Source of the DNA: CAYOSU01 sp964406735
GTDB lineage: Bacteria; Bacillota; Clostridia; Christensenellales; CAMQZB01
Assembly: GCA_964406735.1 (NCBI GenBank)
Contig: CAYOSU010000022.1
Span: forward strand, 1-16,395
Direction of reading: 5' to 3'
DNA length: 16,395 bases
This document shows, one piece after another, positions 8,233-14,711 of the stretch. Every line of letters begins with the position of its first letter. Position 1 is the stretch's first letter. The translations under genes and the position numbers were made by a program. The notes beneath the pieces are model-generated. The model was not told the origin of the DNA. It made no database searches and saw only the letters and a program-made list of their open reading frames with translations.

Positions 8233-8261
8233 AGTATATCATTTTTTGTCGCCGCTTGCAA
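8233..8261 (-). promoter_or_regulatory. Promoter giving a leaderless holA transcript
   Basis: On the minus strand TTGCAA (8256-8261), a 17-nt spacer, then TATACT (8233-8238). The expected start, 7 bases past the -10, is position 8226, the first base of the holA ATG. Both hexamers and spacing are good. Confidence 0.6.
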
Positions 8262-8315
8262 TAAATTTTTACGCTACACGAGTAAAAATCACAGCTTTTA
8301 CATAATCGTTTTGCT

Positions 8316-9794
8316 TTACAGCAGAATTGACGCAAAAAGCAGTAACGAAAGCACGCCCGCAACTATCGCCTTTTGCCCCTTTTTCAGGAAGCAATACTCT
8401 GATATTACCAATATTATCGCATAGTATACCACTATCTCGAAAACGGTGGCTTTGTAGTATAAAATTACGCCGAGACGGTAAAAAAGCTCGCAAACGCTCT
8501 TTACAAAGCTCATCAGAAGGTCTGAAATGCCCAAAAGGTTTAGCTTTAATACATAACCTATCGGCAATAATAAAAAGGTGAGCGGATAAATTACGCCCAC
8601 TGTCGGTACTACTATTATATTTACTATCGGCGCAACGAGCGATATATGCCCGAAATAGTGGGAAATGAGCGGCAATGAGCCTATGCTCGCAGTTGCCGAG
8701 GAGTTTGCGTTTGAAAGAATGGCGTTGAAGCTCTCTTTTTTGAGTACGTCCTTGAAAAAGTTAGCAAGGAGCATAAGCGTTATCACTACGCCGAACGACA
8801 TCAGGCAGCCTGCGGAATACACCGAAAATGGCGATATCGCAAGGACGACTATGCCTGCCATCGCTATCGTGTTCGGGCGGTCGCTCGGGAGAAAAAAGCT
8901 CGTCGCAAGGCTTGTTACCGTGAACATCGTCGCCGCACGAAGCGAGGACGGAGAGTTGCCGCAGATATACGCGTAAGCAAAGAGCGCAACGGGGATAAAT
9001 ATCGCACGGAGCACTCTGTTGCCGCCCTTGAATATCCTATCGATGAGAGAATACAAAAGACCGACGTGAAGTCCTGACACAGCGAAAATGTGCGCTACGC
9101 CCGACGAGCGCATCGTTTCAAGCGTTTCACTCGATATATAGGACGTATCGCCGAACATCATTCCGTAGCAAAGCGCCGCACTTTCGTACGACATATTGGA
9201 AAAAAGCTCCCGACGGTACAGTATGCGTACTTTTTCGTCAAAGGTTGGCGAAAAGGCGTAGGTCTTTTCTATCGCAACGTCTTTTATCGAATACTTTGCC
9301 GAAAACTGCAACAGCTTCGACGAGACGCTGTAATCGTTGAAGATACTGCGGCGAGTTGCCGTGCCGCTGAAATATATATCGCTGCCGACCGTGCAGTCGT
9401 ACGACGTCGTGAGTACGGCGTTGCCGATATATTCGTCGTTAAAAAAGACGTCCTTGCAGTATACGTAGCCGTCGTTTTCTACGAACGCTACGTGCCCTCT
9501 GAATAAGCCGATAAGCTCGTATTCGCCGCTTTCATATATCATCATCTGAGCGTACGCCGAGAGAAATCCGAACGCAAAAAAGCCTGCGCACCACAGTAGA
9601 TAAAAGGTGCGTTCCTTATTCTTGCCGTGGTCGAAAAGAGCGGCAAGCAAAAGAGTGGCTACTACGCCAAGCGACAGTGCGTATAGGTCGTTTTTCATCG
9701 CTACGATGCCGAGTATCTGTGCTATCAAACCGACGACGAGAGGTCTTACGTTGAAAACGTCCTTTATCGAAAACCGCTTTTTCATCTCTCCCAT
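8316..9794 (-). CDS. comEC: ComEC/Rec2-like DNA uptake channel, short form
   Basis: Polytopic membrane protein that carries single-stranded DNA through the membrane in natural transformation. N-terminal helices (about 16-85) precede a soluble DUF4131-like beta region (about 95-180) and the Competence domain (PF03772), with GMMFGDTSYIS at 211-221 and the diagnostic HIFAVSGLHVGLL at 235-247, followed by several helices to the C terminus. At 492 residues it lacks the C-terminal metallo-beta-lactamase-like domain of full-length ComEC (usually 700-800 residues), and no such domain is encoded downstream. The start is ATG 9794, with AAGGGAAG upstream; ATG 9785 has its own GGGAGAG and is a fair alternative. 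Other known transformation genes are not in the window. Confidence 0.93.
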   Translation of the reverse strand: MGEMKKRFSIKDVFNVRPLVVGLIAQILGIVAMKNDLYALSLGVVATLLLAALFDHGKNKERTFYLLWCAGFFAFGFLSAYAQMMIYESGEYELIGLFRGHVAFVENDGYVYCKDVFFNDEYIGNAVLTTSYDCTVGSDIYFSGTATRRSIFNDYSVSSKLLQFSAKYSIKDVAIEKTYAFSPTFDEKVRILYRRELFSNMSYESAALCYGMMFGDTSYISSETLETMRSSGVAHIFAVSGLHVGLLYSLIDRIFKGGNRVLRAIFIPVALFAYAYICGNSPSSLRAATMFTVTSLATSFFLPSDRPNTIAMAGIVVLAISPFSVYSAGCLMSFGVVITLMLLANFFKDVLKKESFNAILSNANSSATASIGSLPLISHYFGHISLVAPIVNIIVVPTVGVIYPLTFLLLPIGYVLKLNLLGISDLLMSFVKSVCELFYRLGVILYYKATVFEIVVYYAIILVISEYCFLKKGQKAIVAGVLSLLLFASILL

Positions 9795-9830
9795 CGCTCT
9801 TCCCTTTCGTGTAACTTAGTTCTTGATGAT

Positions 9831-9859
9831 AGTGTAGCTTATACGCCGCAGTATGTCAA
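9831..9859 (-). promoter_or_regulatory. Sigma-A promoter for comEC operon
   Basis: On the minus strand a perfect TTGACA (9854-9859), a 17-nt spacer and TACACT (9831-9836). Expected start is about 30 bases before comEC. The 160 bp beyond it up to the tRNA promoter contain no gene. Confidence 0.75.
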
Positions 9860-10021
9860 TAGGGCGGACGTTTTTTCTGCGCATTCAGGGAAAAGATGGC
9901 TATTCTTCGGCGCAAAAGCGGTATTTGCCCGACGGTTTTTGCGGGAATATACGCTAAACGTCGGCATTTGCGAAAATTTCGAAAAATTTTATTTTCTTCA
10001 CCAAAAACAAGCGAAAATTTG

Positions 10022-10050
10022 TTGACATCTTTTTGCTTATGTGCTAATAT
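10022..10050 (+). promoter_or_regulatory. Strong promoter of the tRNA operon
   Basis: Perfect TTGACA (10022-10027), 17-nt spacer and TAATAT (10045-10050). It would start about 37 bases before the first tRNA. AT-rich sequence upstream may act as an UP element, as expected for a stable-RNA promoter. Confidence 0.85.
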
Positions 10051-10093
10051 TTATAAGCGTTGGACGCAAGCACATTGAATTAGAAATCATTTC

Positions 10094-10167
10094 GCGGGTG
10101 TAGTTCAATGGTAGAACATCAGCCTTCCAAGCTGATTGCGTGGGTCCGATTCCCATCACCCGCTCCA
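10094..10167 (+). tRNA. tRNA-Gly (TCC)
   Basis: Acceptor stem GCGGGTG with CACCCGC, anticodon loop CTTCCAA with anticodon TCC, intact D and T arms, and an encoded CCA end. First gene of a six-tRNA operon. Confidence 0.97.
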
Positions 10168-10177
10168 TTTGCTTTGT

Positions 10178-10254
10178 GTGCCTGTAGCTCAGCAGGATAG
10201 AGCAACAGCCTTCTAAGCTGTGGGTCGGGGGTTCGACTCCCTTCAGGCACGCCA
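10178..10254 (+). tRNA. tRNA-Arg (TCT)
   Basis: Acceptor stem GTGCCTG with CAGGCAC, anticodon loop CTTCTAA giving TCT, T arm GGGGGTTCGACTCCC, discriminator G, encoded CCA. Confidence 0.97.
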
Positions 10255-10259
10255 TTTGT

Positions 10260-10336
10260 GGTGAGATTAGCGCAGTTGGTAGAGCGTCAGATTGTGGCTC
10301 TGAAGGTCAAGGGTTCGACTCCCTTATCTCACCCCA
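10260..10336 (+). tRNA. tRNA-His (GTG)
   Basis: Anticodon loop TTGTGGC gives GTG. The stem GTGAGAT pairs with ATCTCAC, preceded by the histidine-specific extra G at 10260 that pairs with discriminator C. CCA is encoded. Confidence 0.97.
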
Positions 10337-10355
10337 ATAAAGTGCTTTATAGCAT

Positions 10356-10430
10356 TGGGGTATCGCCAAGCGGTAAGGCACGGGATTTTGATTCCCGCAT
10401 TCGTAGGTTCAAATCCTGCTACCCCAGCCA
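10356..10430 (+). tRNA. tRNA-Gln (TTG)
   Basis: Acceptor stem TGGGGTA with TACCCCA, anticodon loop TTTTGAT with anticodon TTG, D arm GCCAAGCGGTAAGGC, encoded CCA. Confidence 0.97.
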
Positions 10431-10433
10431 CTT

Positions 10434-10509
10434 GGTCCATTAGCTCAGTTGGTAGAGCACATGACTTTTAATCATGTTGTCCCGAGTTCGATTCTCGGAT
10501 GGATCACCA
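10434..10509 (+). tRNA. tRNA-Lys (TTT)
   Basis: Anticodon loop CTTTTAA gives TTT. The acceptor stem GGTCCAT pairs with ATGGATC with one G-U pair. CCA is encoded. Only 3 bases follow tRNA-Gln, so the two are processed from one transcript. Confidence 0.97.
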
Positions 10510-10516
10510 ATAATAT

Positions 10517-10592
10517 GCACCTTTAGCTCAGTTGGTAGAGCAACTGACTCTTAATCAGTGGGTCTAGGGTTCGAGTCCCTAAAGGTGCACCA
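10517..10592 (+). tRNA. tRNA-Lys (CTT)
   Basis: Acceptor stem GCACCTT with AAGGTGC, anticodon loop CTCTTAA giving CTT, encoded CCA. Last tRNA of the operon, just before the terminator. Confidence 0.97.
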
Positions 10593-10596
10593 ACAA

Positions 10597-10627
10597 AAGT
10601 CGCTTTGATAAAAAGCGACTTTTTTAT
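10597..10627 (+). terminator. Terminator of the tRNA operon
   Basis: Stem AAGTCGCTTT with AAAAGCGACTT and a short GATA-type loop, followed by a T run. It lies 4 bases after the last tRNA. Confidence 0.92.
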
Positions 10628-10630
10628 TTT

Positions 10631-10882
10631 GTTAAAATAGGTGGTCTCCTCTATGCTTTGTGGTGAGTGGATATTTTATTTAACTCGGCGACAGCAAGCC
10701 ACCGCACTACGGGTTGTGGGGAGCGTTCTGAGATGCGGAAAGCAGGGTTTATTAGTCCTCTACCTTTGTTTTTGGTAACGCTGCCAGAGATTCCGCTGCG
10801 GCGTTGCCTTGCGCTTTTGCGTTTTTAACGCAAAAGTTCGACTGTGCTCAAAATGACGTCGGGCAGCGTGCGAAGAGGTGGT
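10631..10882. other. Gene-free stretch with a perfect 10-bp hairpin
   Basis: No credible coding region or known RNA is visible. It contains a perfect hairpin at 10814-10836 (CTTTTGCGTT, TTT loop, AACGCAAAAG) set in GAGATTCCGC... and ...TGTGCTCAAAATGACG sequence, which resembles the short dispersed intergenic repeats common in gut Clostridia. Confidence 0.5.
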
Positions 10883-11099
10883 TTCTATCAAAGTTTGAGA
10901 GAATAATAATTATAATTAAAAGTAGCCGTAGTCAAGCGGTAAAGCGGAGTTTGAGTGGGTGAAATTACGATAGTTGGCGATCCTACCGATTCGGCATTTT
11001 TACGCCGAATCACCCCTCCCAAAGGAAGCTTTAGTAAGGATTTTGTTGCTATTAGAATTTTAGGATTATGAGGTTTTGGATTCTATCATTAGTTTGAGT
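10883..11099 (+). repeat. Dispersed ~200-bp repeat, copy A
   Basis: Shares long blocks with 16101-16319, for example GGATTTTGTTGCTATTAGAA, then TTTTAGGAT-ATGAGGTTTTGG, and TAAAGCGGAGTTTG. It is bounded by the same motif at each end: TTCTATCA..AGTTTGAG starts at 10883 and again at 11081. It holds an 8-bp hairpin at 10988-11011 (GATTCGGC with GCCGAATC). It has no ORF or transposase. Confidence 0.8.
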
Positions 11100-11117
11100 G
11101 CGTAGTTACGGTGGTTG

Positions 11118-11172
11118 ACAATCCCTCAGTCTGCTCCGCAGACAACTCCCTTTACACAAAGGAGCCGATTGT
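11118..11172 (+). repeat. Short palindromic REP-like element
   Basis: An outer stem ACAATC/GATTGT encloses two hairpins, GTCTGC-TCC-GCAGAC (11129-11143) and CTCC...GGAG. The CCCTCAGTCTGC...AACTCCC wording is that of the dispersed palindromic repeats found between genes of gut Firmicutes. Non-coding. From 11173 to the promoter at 11269 nothing else is recognised. Confidence 0.65.
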
Positions 11173-11268
11173 AAGGTTTGCTCGTTATTAGATTGGCACT
11201 ACACGAGATAAGTAGCAATGCCCGAGATTACGTTTGCGAAGAGGCTTTCTCGTTAATTGAGATTTTTA

Positions 11269-11297
11269 TTGCAAAATTATGATGGGTGTGGTATTAT
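11269..11297 (+). promoter_or_regulatory. Promoter for tRNA-Arg (CCG)
   Basis: TTGCAA (11269-11274), 17-nt spacer and TATTAT (11292-11297). The start would be about 100 bases before the tRNA; the leader holds no recognised gene. Confidence 0.55.
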
Positions 11298-11404
11298 ATG
11301 AGGGTAATGCGTATATTATTATTGCGTTTGGCGGTCGCTTTGTTCCCTTATTCACGAGCATTTTGCTATTGCGGCGTGATAAGTGCGTTAGTTGCGATTT
11401 TTAT

Positions 11405-11481
11405 GTACCTATAGCCCAGTTGGATAGAGCGTGAGACTCCGACTCTCAAGGTCAGCGGTTCGAATCCGCTTAGGTACACCA
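11405..11481 (+). tRNA. tRNA-Arg (CCG)
   Basis: Acceptor stem GTACCTA with TAGGTAC, anticodon loop CTCCGAC with anticodon CCG on a TGAGA/TCTCA stem, T arm GCGGTTCGAATCCGC, encoded CCA. A single gene separated from the six-tRNA operon by about 800 bp; it forms the left border of the accessory region. Confidence 0.97.
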
Positions 11482-11510
11482 AAAGCTCCGAGTTTTCGGA
11501 GCTTTTTTTT
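11482..11510 (+). terminator. Terminator of tRNA-Arg (CCG)
   Basis: Perfect stem AAAGCTCCGA with TCGGAGCTTT, GTTT loop, followed by a run of T. Immediately after the tRNA CCA. Confidence 0.93.
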
Positions 11511-11587
11511 CGTATTTTTAGGGTGTATATTTTTATAAAGGGGTTTTAAGGGTTTCACAAGCATAAAGGGAAATGCTGTGCGAGAAC

Positions 11588-11666
11588 AAAAAAAGACTCT
11601 CCGACGGGCGTTAGCCCGCTGCTCGGCTACCCCAATGAAGGGACGCACCAAGAAAGCGAAGAGTCT
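11588..11666 (-). ncRNA. Small structured RNA 1 (~79 nt), unnamed family
   Basis: Predicted independent transcript: a sigma-A promoter just upstream, expected start at 11666-11667, and a U-run after the closing stem (plus-strand A run 11588-11594). The ends pair (AGACUC with GAGUCU). Inside are CCGA...UCGG enclosing CGGGC-UAAC-GCCCG, and a CCC...GGGG hairpin. Compared with RNA 2, the inner hairpin pair changes from C-G to U-A, a compensatory change. No ORF of use. I do not recognise an Rfam family; a role as a trans-acting regulator or element-borne RNA is a guess. Confidence 0.65.
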
Positions 11667-11673
11667 AATACTA

Positions 11674-11701
11674 ATTATCCATAAAATCAGGCGGATGTCA
11701 A
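11674..11701 (-). promoter_or_regulatory. Promoter of small RNA 1
   Basis: On the minus strand a perfect TTGACA (11696-11701), 16-nt spacer and GATAAT (11674-11679). It is preceded by TTCGCAATTTTTTTTCC, a T-tract that the other two copies conserve at the same place and that may act as an UP element. Confidence 0.75.
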
Positions 11702-11948
11702 GGAAAAAAAATTGCGAAGATGAAAAGTGTTGAGATATTACAAAATGCTTTCGGGGTAATGCAAGCGAAAAACATTAAGATGTTGATGTGCGAGAATAAA
11801 AAAGGGCGAGAACGTCCTTTTTTCTTTACCTGACGACAAGAAAGTCTACACCAAAGCGGCGGCAAGGCGGTATAAAAAAAAGAAGATACTCGACAGGTAT
11901 TCGTACGAAAAGACGGGCGACGAAAGAACGAAAAATTACACCGACGAG

Positions 11949-14411
11949 ATGAGACAAGAGGAAGTCGGTGCAAGGTATATGGAGCAGCTTATCAACAACC
12001 CGAAAGCGTTTATCAAGGAAATGCAGGGTAAGAGCGGCGTAATTGACGATTTGACGGCGTTTTTCAAGGGCTATAACAAATACTCGAAGAACCTGCCGAA
12101 GTCGGAGAAAAAGGCAATTAACAAGGTCTACAACGAGTTCCTTGACGCAATGAAAGAGACCGCTACGGAGAAAGAGGGAGTGGAGAATTACTCGTTTGGT
12201 CGAGGCAGAGGCTATCACGGATATTCAATGTCCAATAATGCCGTATCCGCATACGATGATGGAGAAATGCCGTTGAGCAAATGGACGAAAGCGGCGATAC
12301 TTGAAAACGTTGCAGATATAGACGATACGAAGGTTGACCTTGTCAAGAAACTACCTCTTAGCGTATTAAAGGCAAAGTTGCTTAGACACTCTTCTTGGCA
12401 TCATACGTCGAAGTATTATAACTCAACCGACTTCTATTCGATAAGAAACGACGTAGTCGAAGAACTCGACGAAAAGACGGTACAAGAGTGGCTTGCCAAC
12501 AAAGATGAATATACTGCGAAAAAAGAAGCAACAGAGCCGACGATACGCAAAGGCAAGATACATTATCTCGAATGGGGCGGTACGAGAAAACACCCTAAAG
12601 CGACAGACGTTGTTCTCGATGATGTAAACATCGAAGAGCGAGGCTCGTTCTATATCATTACCGACGACCAAGGCAGAGAGATATTGCGAAAAAAAATAGG
12701 AAGCAACGGGACGTGGGTAAGCTACAAAGACGACCAAACGATGTATTCGCTCCCTGATACGGACTCTGAGGGACGCAAACTCACCGAAGCTCAAAGAGAG
12801 TTCTTTGCAGACAGCAAGGTTGTGGATGACAGAGGTGAATTGCAAGTTGTATATCACGGCACAATGTCTGGTGCTTTTACAGTATTTGACGCAAGTTATT
12901 CTAATGTTGAGTCGGATATGGGAGCTGGTTTCTATTTTAGCTCTACCTATGACGATGTTGCTCAAAACTACGAGAAAGGCGGACAAGATTTTGAAAACAA
13001 AATATCAAGACTTGCAGAGCGGATCGAGAGTGAAGAAGACGTTGATTATGAAGAGGCAAAAGAAATTGCAAGGAAGCGTTTAGAAAAGGGGTCGAACCTA
13101 TTTGAAGTCTATTTGAATATCAAGAACCCTGCATACGTTGGCGGCGAGTACGATACCCCGACAACATTATTTGAGGACTTTTTCGATTATTCCGACATCA
13201 ACGAAGAAGACTTTGATAGTGAGGACGACTATTGGGAAGCAAGAGCACAGTACGAAGACGAGGCGATTGATGAGTTTGCCTATAAAGTAAATAGTATATT
13301 AGACGCAGAAGGTATTGATAATTATGAAGACTATTTGATTGCGTTACAAGAAAACGGCGTGTTTGAAGGCGTTACGGTCAATCAGCTAAAGGACATAATC
13401 AATGAAAGCGTACTTGATGCTTCAGACCAAAAAGGTAACTATGCCTCTAACGAAGTGGCGAGAGCTATAATTGAGGCTTTGGGCTATGATGGAATAATAG
13501 ATAACACTGTTGTTGATAAGTTCGGATATAATAGTGGTCGATATAGCTATATGGAAGGAATAGAAGATGATACAAGACACTATATTGCCTTCTATCCCGA
13601 ACAAATTAAGCTTGTAGACAACGAAACCCCAACTGCAGATAAAGACATTCGCTTTTCACTGTCCGAAAAAGGTATTGACAAATACACGACTGCGCAATAT
13701 AATAATTTTGGTTGGGTTCGAGCGAACGACGTGCTTACGGCAAGACAATGGCATGACTTTAATCATAAGTATAATGAAATAAAGTTCCAAAAGCACGGAG
13801 AAGTTCACAAGAGCTCAAGCGGCGAATACATTGTTGCTGTAAACGATATGATCGGCGACTCTTTCGGTGTTAATAATGTGTTGGTTTTTGTAAAAGGAAG
13901 CCCTGATAACCCGAAAGTAACGCAGGTTATAAAGATAAACAGCAATAATGAAACGGAATTAGATTCTATAAGGAGAGAGATATATGACTTTAAGGGAGTT
14001 CCTCGGTTTTATGTCGAAGACGGAATTATCGAGAGATACGAGGCAAATGCTTTTCCACAATGGGCAATGGACGGAAAAGTCAAGAGCTATAGTGGTCGAA
14101 ATATTAAAGAATTGCAAAACGGAAGAGGATATGCTAAAGGCCCTGGACAAGAAACGGGAGACTTTATTGAAAGAGGAAGCGATAGCGGCACCGCTGTTCG
14201 AAATAATAACATAGAGAGTGGCGACACTCTTTTTTCTTTACCTGAAACAGACTACGAAAATGTTTTAGCTCACGTAGAGCGTTTTAAGAGCATAAAAGCT
14301 ATAAACAAATACTTTGATAAGAAAATCGACGAACTCGACGAATACAAAAACGACTATGAAAAGTATATGAGCGAAGTCGAAAAAATCGCTGAAAAAGAAA
14401 AGGCGGTATAA
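11949..14411 (+). CDS. Polyvalent-protein fragment with probable ART-PolyVal ADP-ribosyltransferase domain, 5'-truncated
   Basis: 820 residues from the first ATG, but the frame is open from 11787 and already codes for NVLFSLPDDKK upstream of the ATG, with no credible Shine-Dalgarno at 11949. It is therefore probably the 3' part of a larger phage or conjugative-element polyvalent protein. Short F/Y-SL-P/S linkers (residues 266, 569, 762, plus the one upstream) separate the modules. Module 1 (about 95-260) has PLSKWTKAAIL, SSWHHTSKYYN and YLEWGGTRKHPKATD. Module 2 (about 298-556) begins VVYHGT, then GAGFYFS, and ends HYIAFYPEQIKL, the pattern of ART-PolyVal domains, with a very acidic insert at 350-490. 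Module 3 (about 578-705) is of unknown function. A coiled-coil-like charged tail ends at the direct repeat. It converges on small RNA 2. No other phage genes are nearby. Confidence 0.75.
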   Translation: MRQEEVGARYMEQLINNPKAFIKEMQGKSGVIDDLTAFFKGYNKYSKNLPKSEKKAINKVYNEFLDAMKETATEKEGVENYSFGRGRGYHGYSMSNNAVSAYDDGEMPLSKWTKAAILENVADIDDTKVDLVKKLPLSVLKAKLLRHSSWHHTSKYYNSTDFYSIRNDVVEELDEKTVQEWLANKDEYTAKKEATEPTIRKGKIHYLEWGGTRKHPKATDVVLDDVNIEERGSFYIITDDQGREILRKKIGSNGTWVSYKDDQTMYSLPDTDSEGRKLTEAQREFFADSKVVDDRGELQVVYHGTMSGAFTVFDASYSNVESDMGAGFYFSSTYDDVAQNYEKGGQDFENKISRLAERIESEEDVDYEEAKEIARKRLEKGSNLFEVYLNIKNPAYVGGEYDTPTTLFEDFFDYSDINEEDFDSEDDYWEARAQYEDEAIDEFAYKVNSILDAEGIDNYEDYLIALQENGVFEGVTVNQLKDIINESVLDASDQKGNYASNEVARAIIEALGYDGIIDNTVVDKFGYNSGRYSYMEGIEDDTRHYIAFYPEQIKLVDNETPTADKDIRFSLSEKGIDKYTTAQYNNFGWVRANDVLTARQWHDFNHKYNEIKFQKHGEVHKSSSGEYIVAVNDMIGDSFGVNNVLVFVKGSPDNPKVTQVIKINSNNETELDSIRREIYDFKGVPRFYVEDGIIERYEANAFPQWAMDGKVKSYSGRNIKELQNGRGYAKGPGQETGDFIERGSDSGTAVRNNNIESGDTLFSLPETDYENVLAHVERFKSIKAINKYFDKKIDELDEYKNDYEKYMSEVEKIAEKEKAV

Positions 14412-14412
14412 C

Positions 14413-14491
14413 AAAAGAAGACTCTCCGACGGGTTTTAACCCGCATCCAAGCTCGACCAAAGGGTCCCACTCGGTTAGCGAAGAGTCTTCT
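14413..14491 (-). ncRNA. Small structured RNA 2 (~79 nt), same family as RNA 1
   Basis: Same layout as RNA 1: closing stem AAGACUCU/AGAGUCUU, hairpin CGGGUU-AA-AACCCG followed by the shared CGUCGGAGAGUC 3' segment, and a second hairpin GACC-CUUU-GGUC where RNA 1 has CCC...GGGG. The loop and stem sequences differ but pairing is kept. The U-run is interrupted (UCUUCUUUU), so termination may be weaker. Its 3' end abuts the stop codon of the convergent polyvalent ORF, so read-through of that gene would make antisense RNA. Confidence 0.65.
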
Positions 14492-14498
14492 AAAGCTA

Positions 14499-14526
14499 AT
14501 TATTCATAAAATTACGTAGATGTCAA
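14499..14526 (-). promoter_or_regulatory. Promoter of small RNA 2
   Basis: Perfect TTGACA (14521-14526), 16-nt spacer and AATAAT (14499-14504) on the minus strand, with the conserved T-tract directly upstream of the -35. Confidence 0.75.
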
Positions 14527-14623
14527 GGAAAAAAATTGCGAAGATGAAAAGTGTTGAGATATTACAAAATGGCTTTCGGGGTAACGCAAGCGAAAAACAT
14601 TAATAAAAGTGCTGTGTGGGAAT

Positions 14624-14705
14624 AAAAAAGAGCTCCTCCACACTAACTGCAACTAAAATAGCGCAGCTATGGGCGGCATAAAATGCCGCAGTGGCGAGCC
14701 CTTTT
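14624..14705 (-). ncRNA. Small structured RNA 3 (~82 nt), related architecture
   Basis: Starts at about 14705 with AAAAGGGCUC, which pairs with GAGCUCUUUUUU at the 3' end (one G-U), continued by CCAC/GUGG after a small internal loop. Inside are GCGGCAU-UUU-AUGCCGC (7 bp) and UAGCUGC...GCAGUUA (7 bp), so a three-way junction is likely. The body shares no primary sequence with RNAs 1 and 2, but the upstream TTCGCAA-T-tract, the promoter spacing and the U-run followed by ATTCCCACACAGC are shared. Confidence 0.6.
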
Positions 14706-14711
14706 ATTAAT

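Larger units (their letters stand above)
11588..11803. repeat. ~216-bp direct repeat, left copy (contains small RNA gene 1)
   Basis: Imperfect direct repeat of 14412-14630. The best conserved part is the promoter and the approximately 100 bp upstream of it, including AAGTGTTGAGATATTACAAA and GCAAGCGAAAAACATTAA. It is flanked by near-identical 20-mers: TGCTGTGCGAGAACAAAAAA from 11572 and TGATGTGCGAGAATAAAAAA from 11784. A third version of this motif, GCTGTGTGGGAATAAAAAAG, starts at 14611. Confidence 0.85.
14412..14630. repeat. ~219-bp direct repeat, right copy (contains small RNA gene 2)
   Basis: Right-hand partner of 11588-11803. It begins one base after the stop codon of the polyvalent ORF. 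The RNA body has diverged while the promoter and its upstream 100 bp are nearly identical, apart from single-base indels (seven A against eight at the A tract). Confidence 0.85.

Noticed and set aside
10037..10443. Open frames across the tRNA operon, on both strands (for example 10037-10255 minus, 10258-10443 plus).
   Set aside because: They are translations of tRNA genes and their complements, a well-known source of false proteins.
11405..11481. tRNA-Arg(CCG) as an integration site for the accessory region.
   Set aside because: No repeat of the tRNA 3' end was found further right, and no integrase is in the window. Not excluded beyond the window.
11409..11651. An 80-codon minus-strand frame ending ...RIRTADLESRSLTLYPTGL.
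   Set aside because: It is the antisense of tRNA-Arg(CCG) plus its terminator; this peptide appears widely as a false annotation over such tRNAs.
12740..14270. LPDTD and LPETD in the polyvalent ORF as sortase signals.
   Set aside because: They are internal, lack the glycine and the hydrophobic anchor, and recur as linkers between modules.
14520..14603. A 27-codon plus-strand frame in the right repeat (MSRKKIAKMKSVEI...).
   Set aside because: In the left copy the A tract has one extra base and the frame stops at once, no RBS is present, and the segment contains the minus-strand promoter. Better explained as conserved promoter-upstream DNA.
11572..14640. CRISPR array or transposon ends as explanation of the repeats.
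   Set aside because: There are only two or three long diverged copies, no regular short spacers, no inverted terminal repeats around the ORF and no transposase or cas gene.
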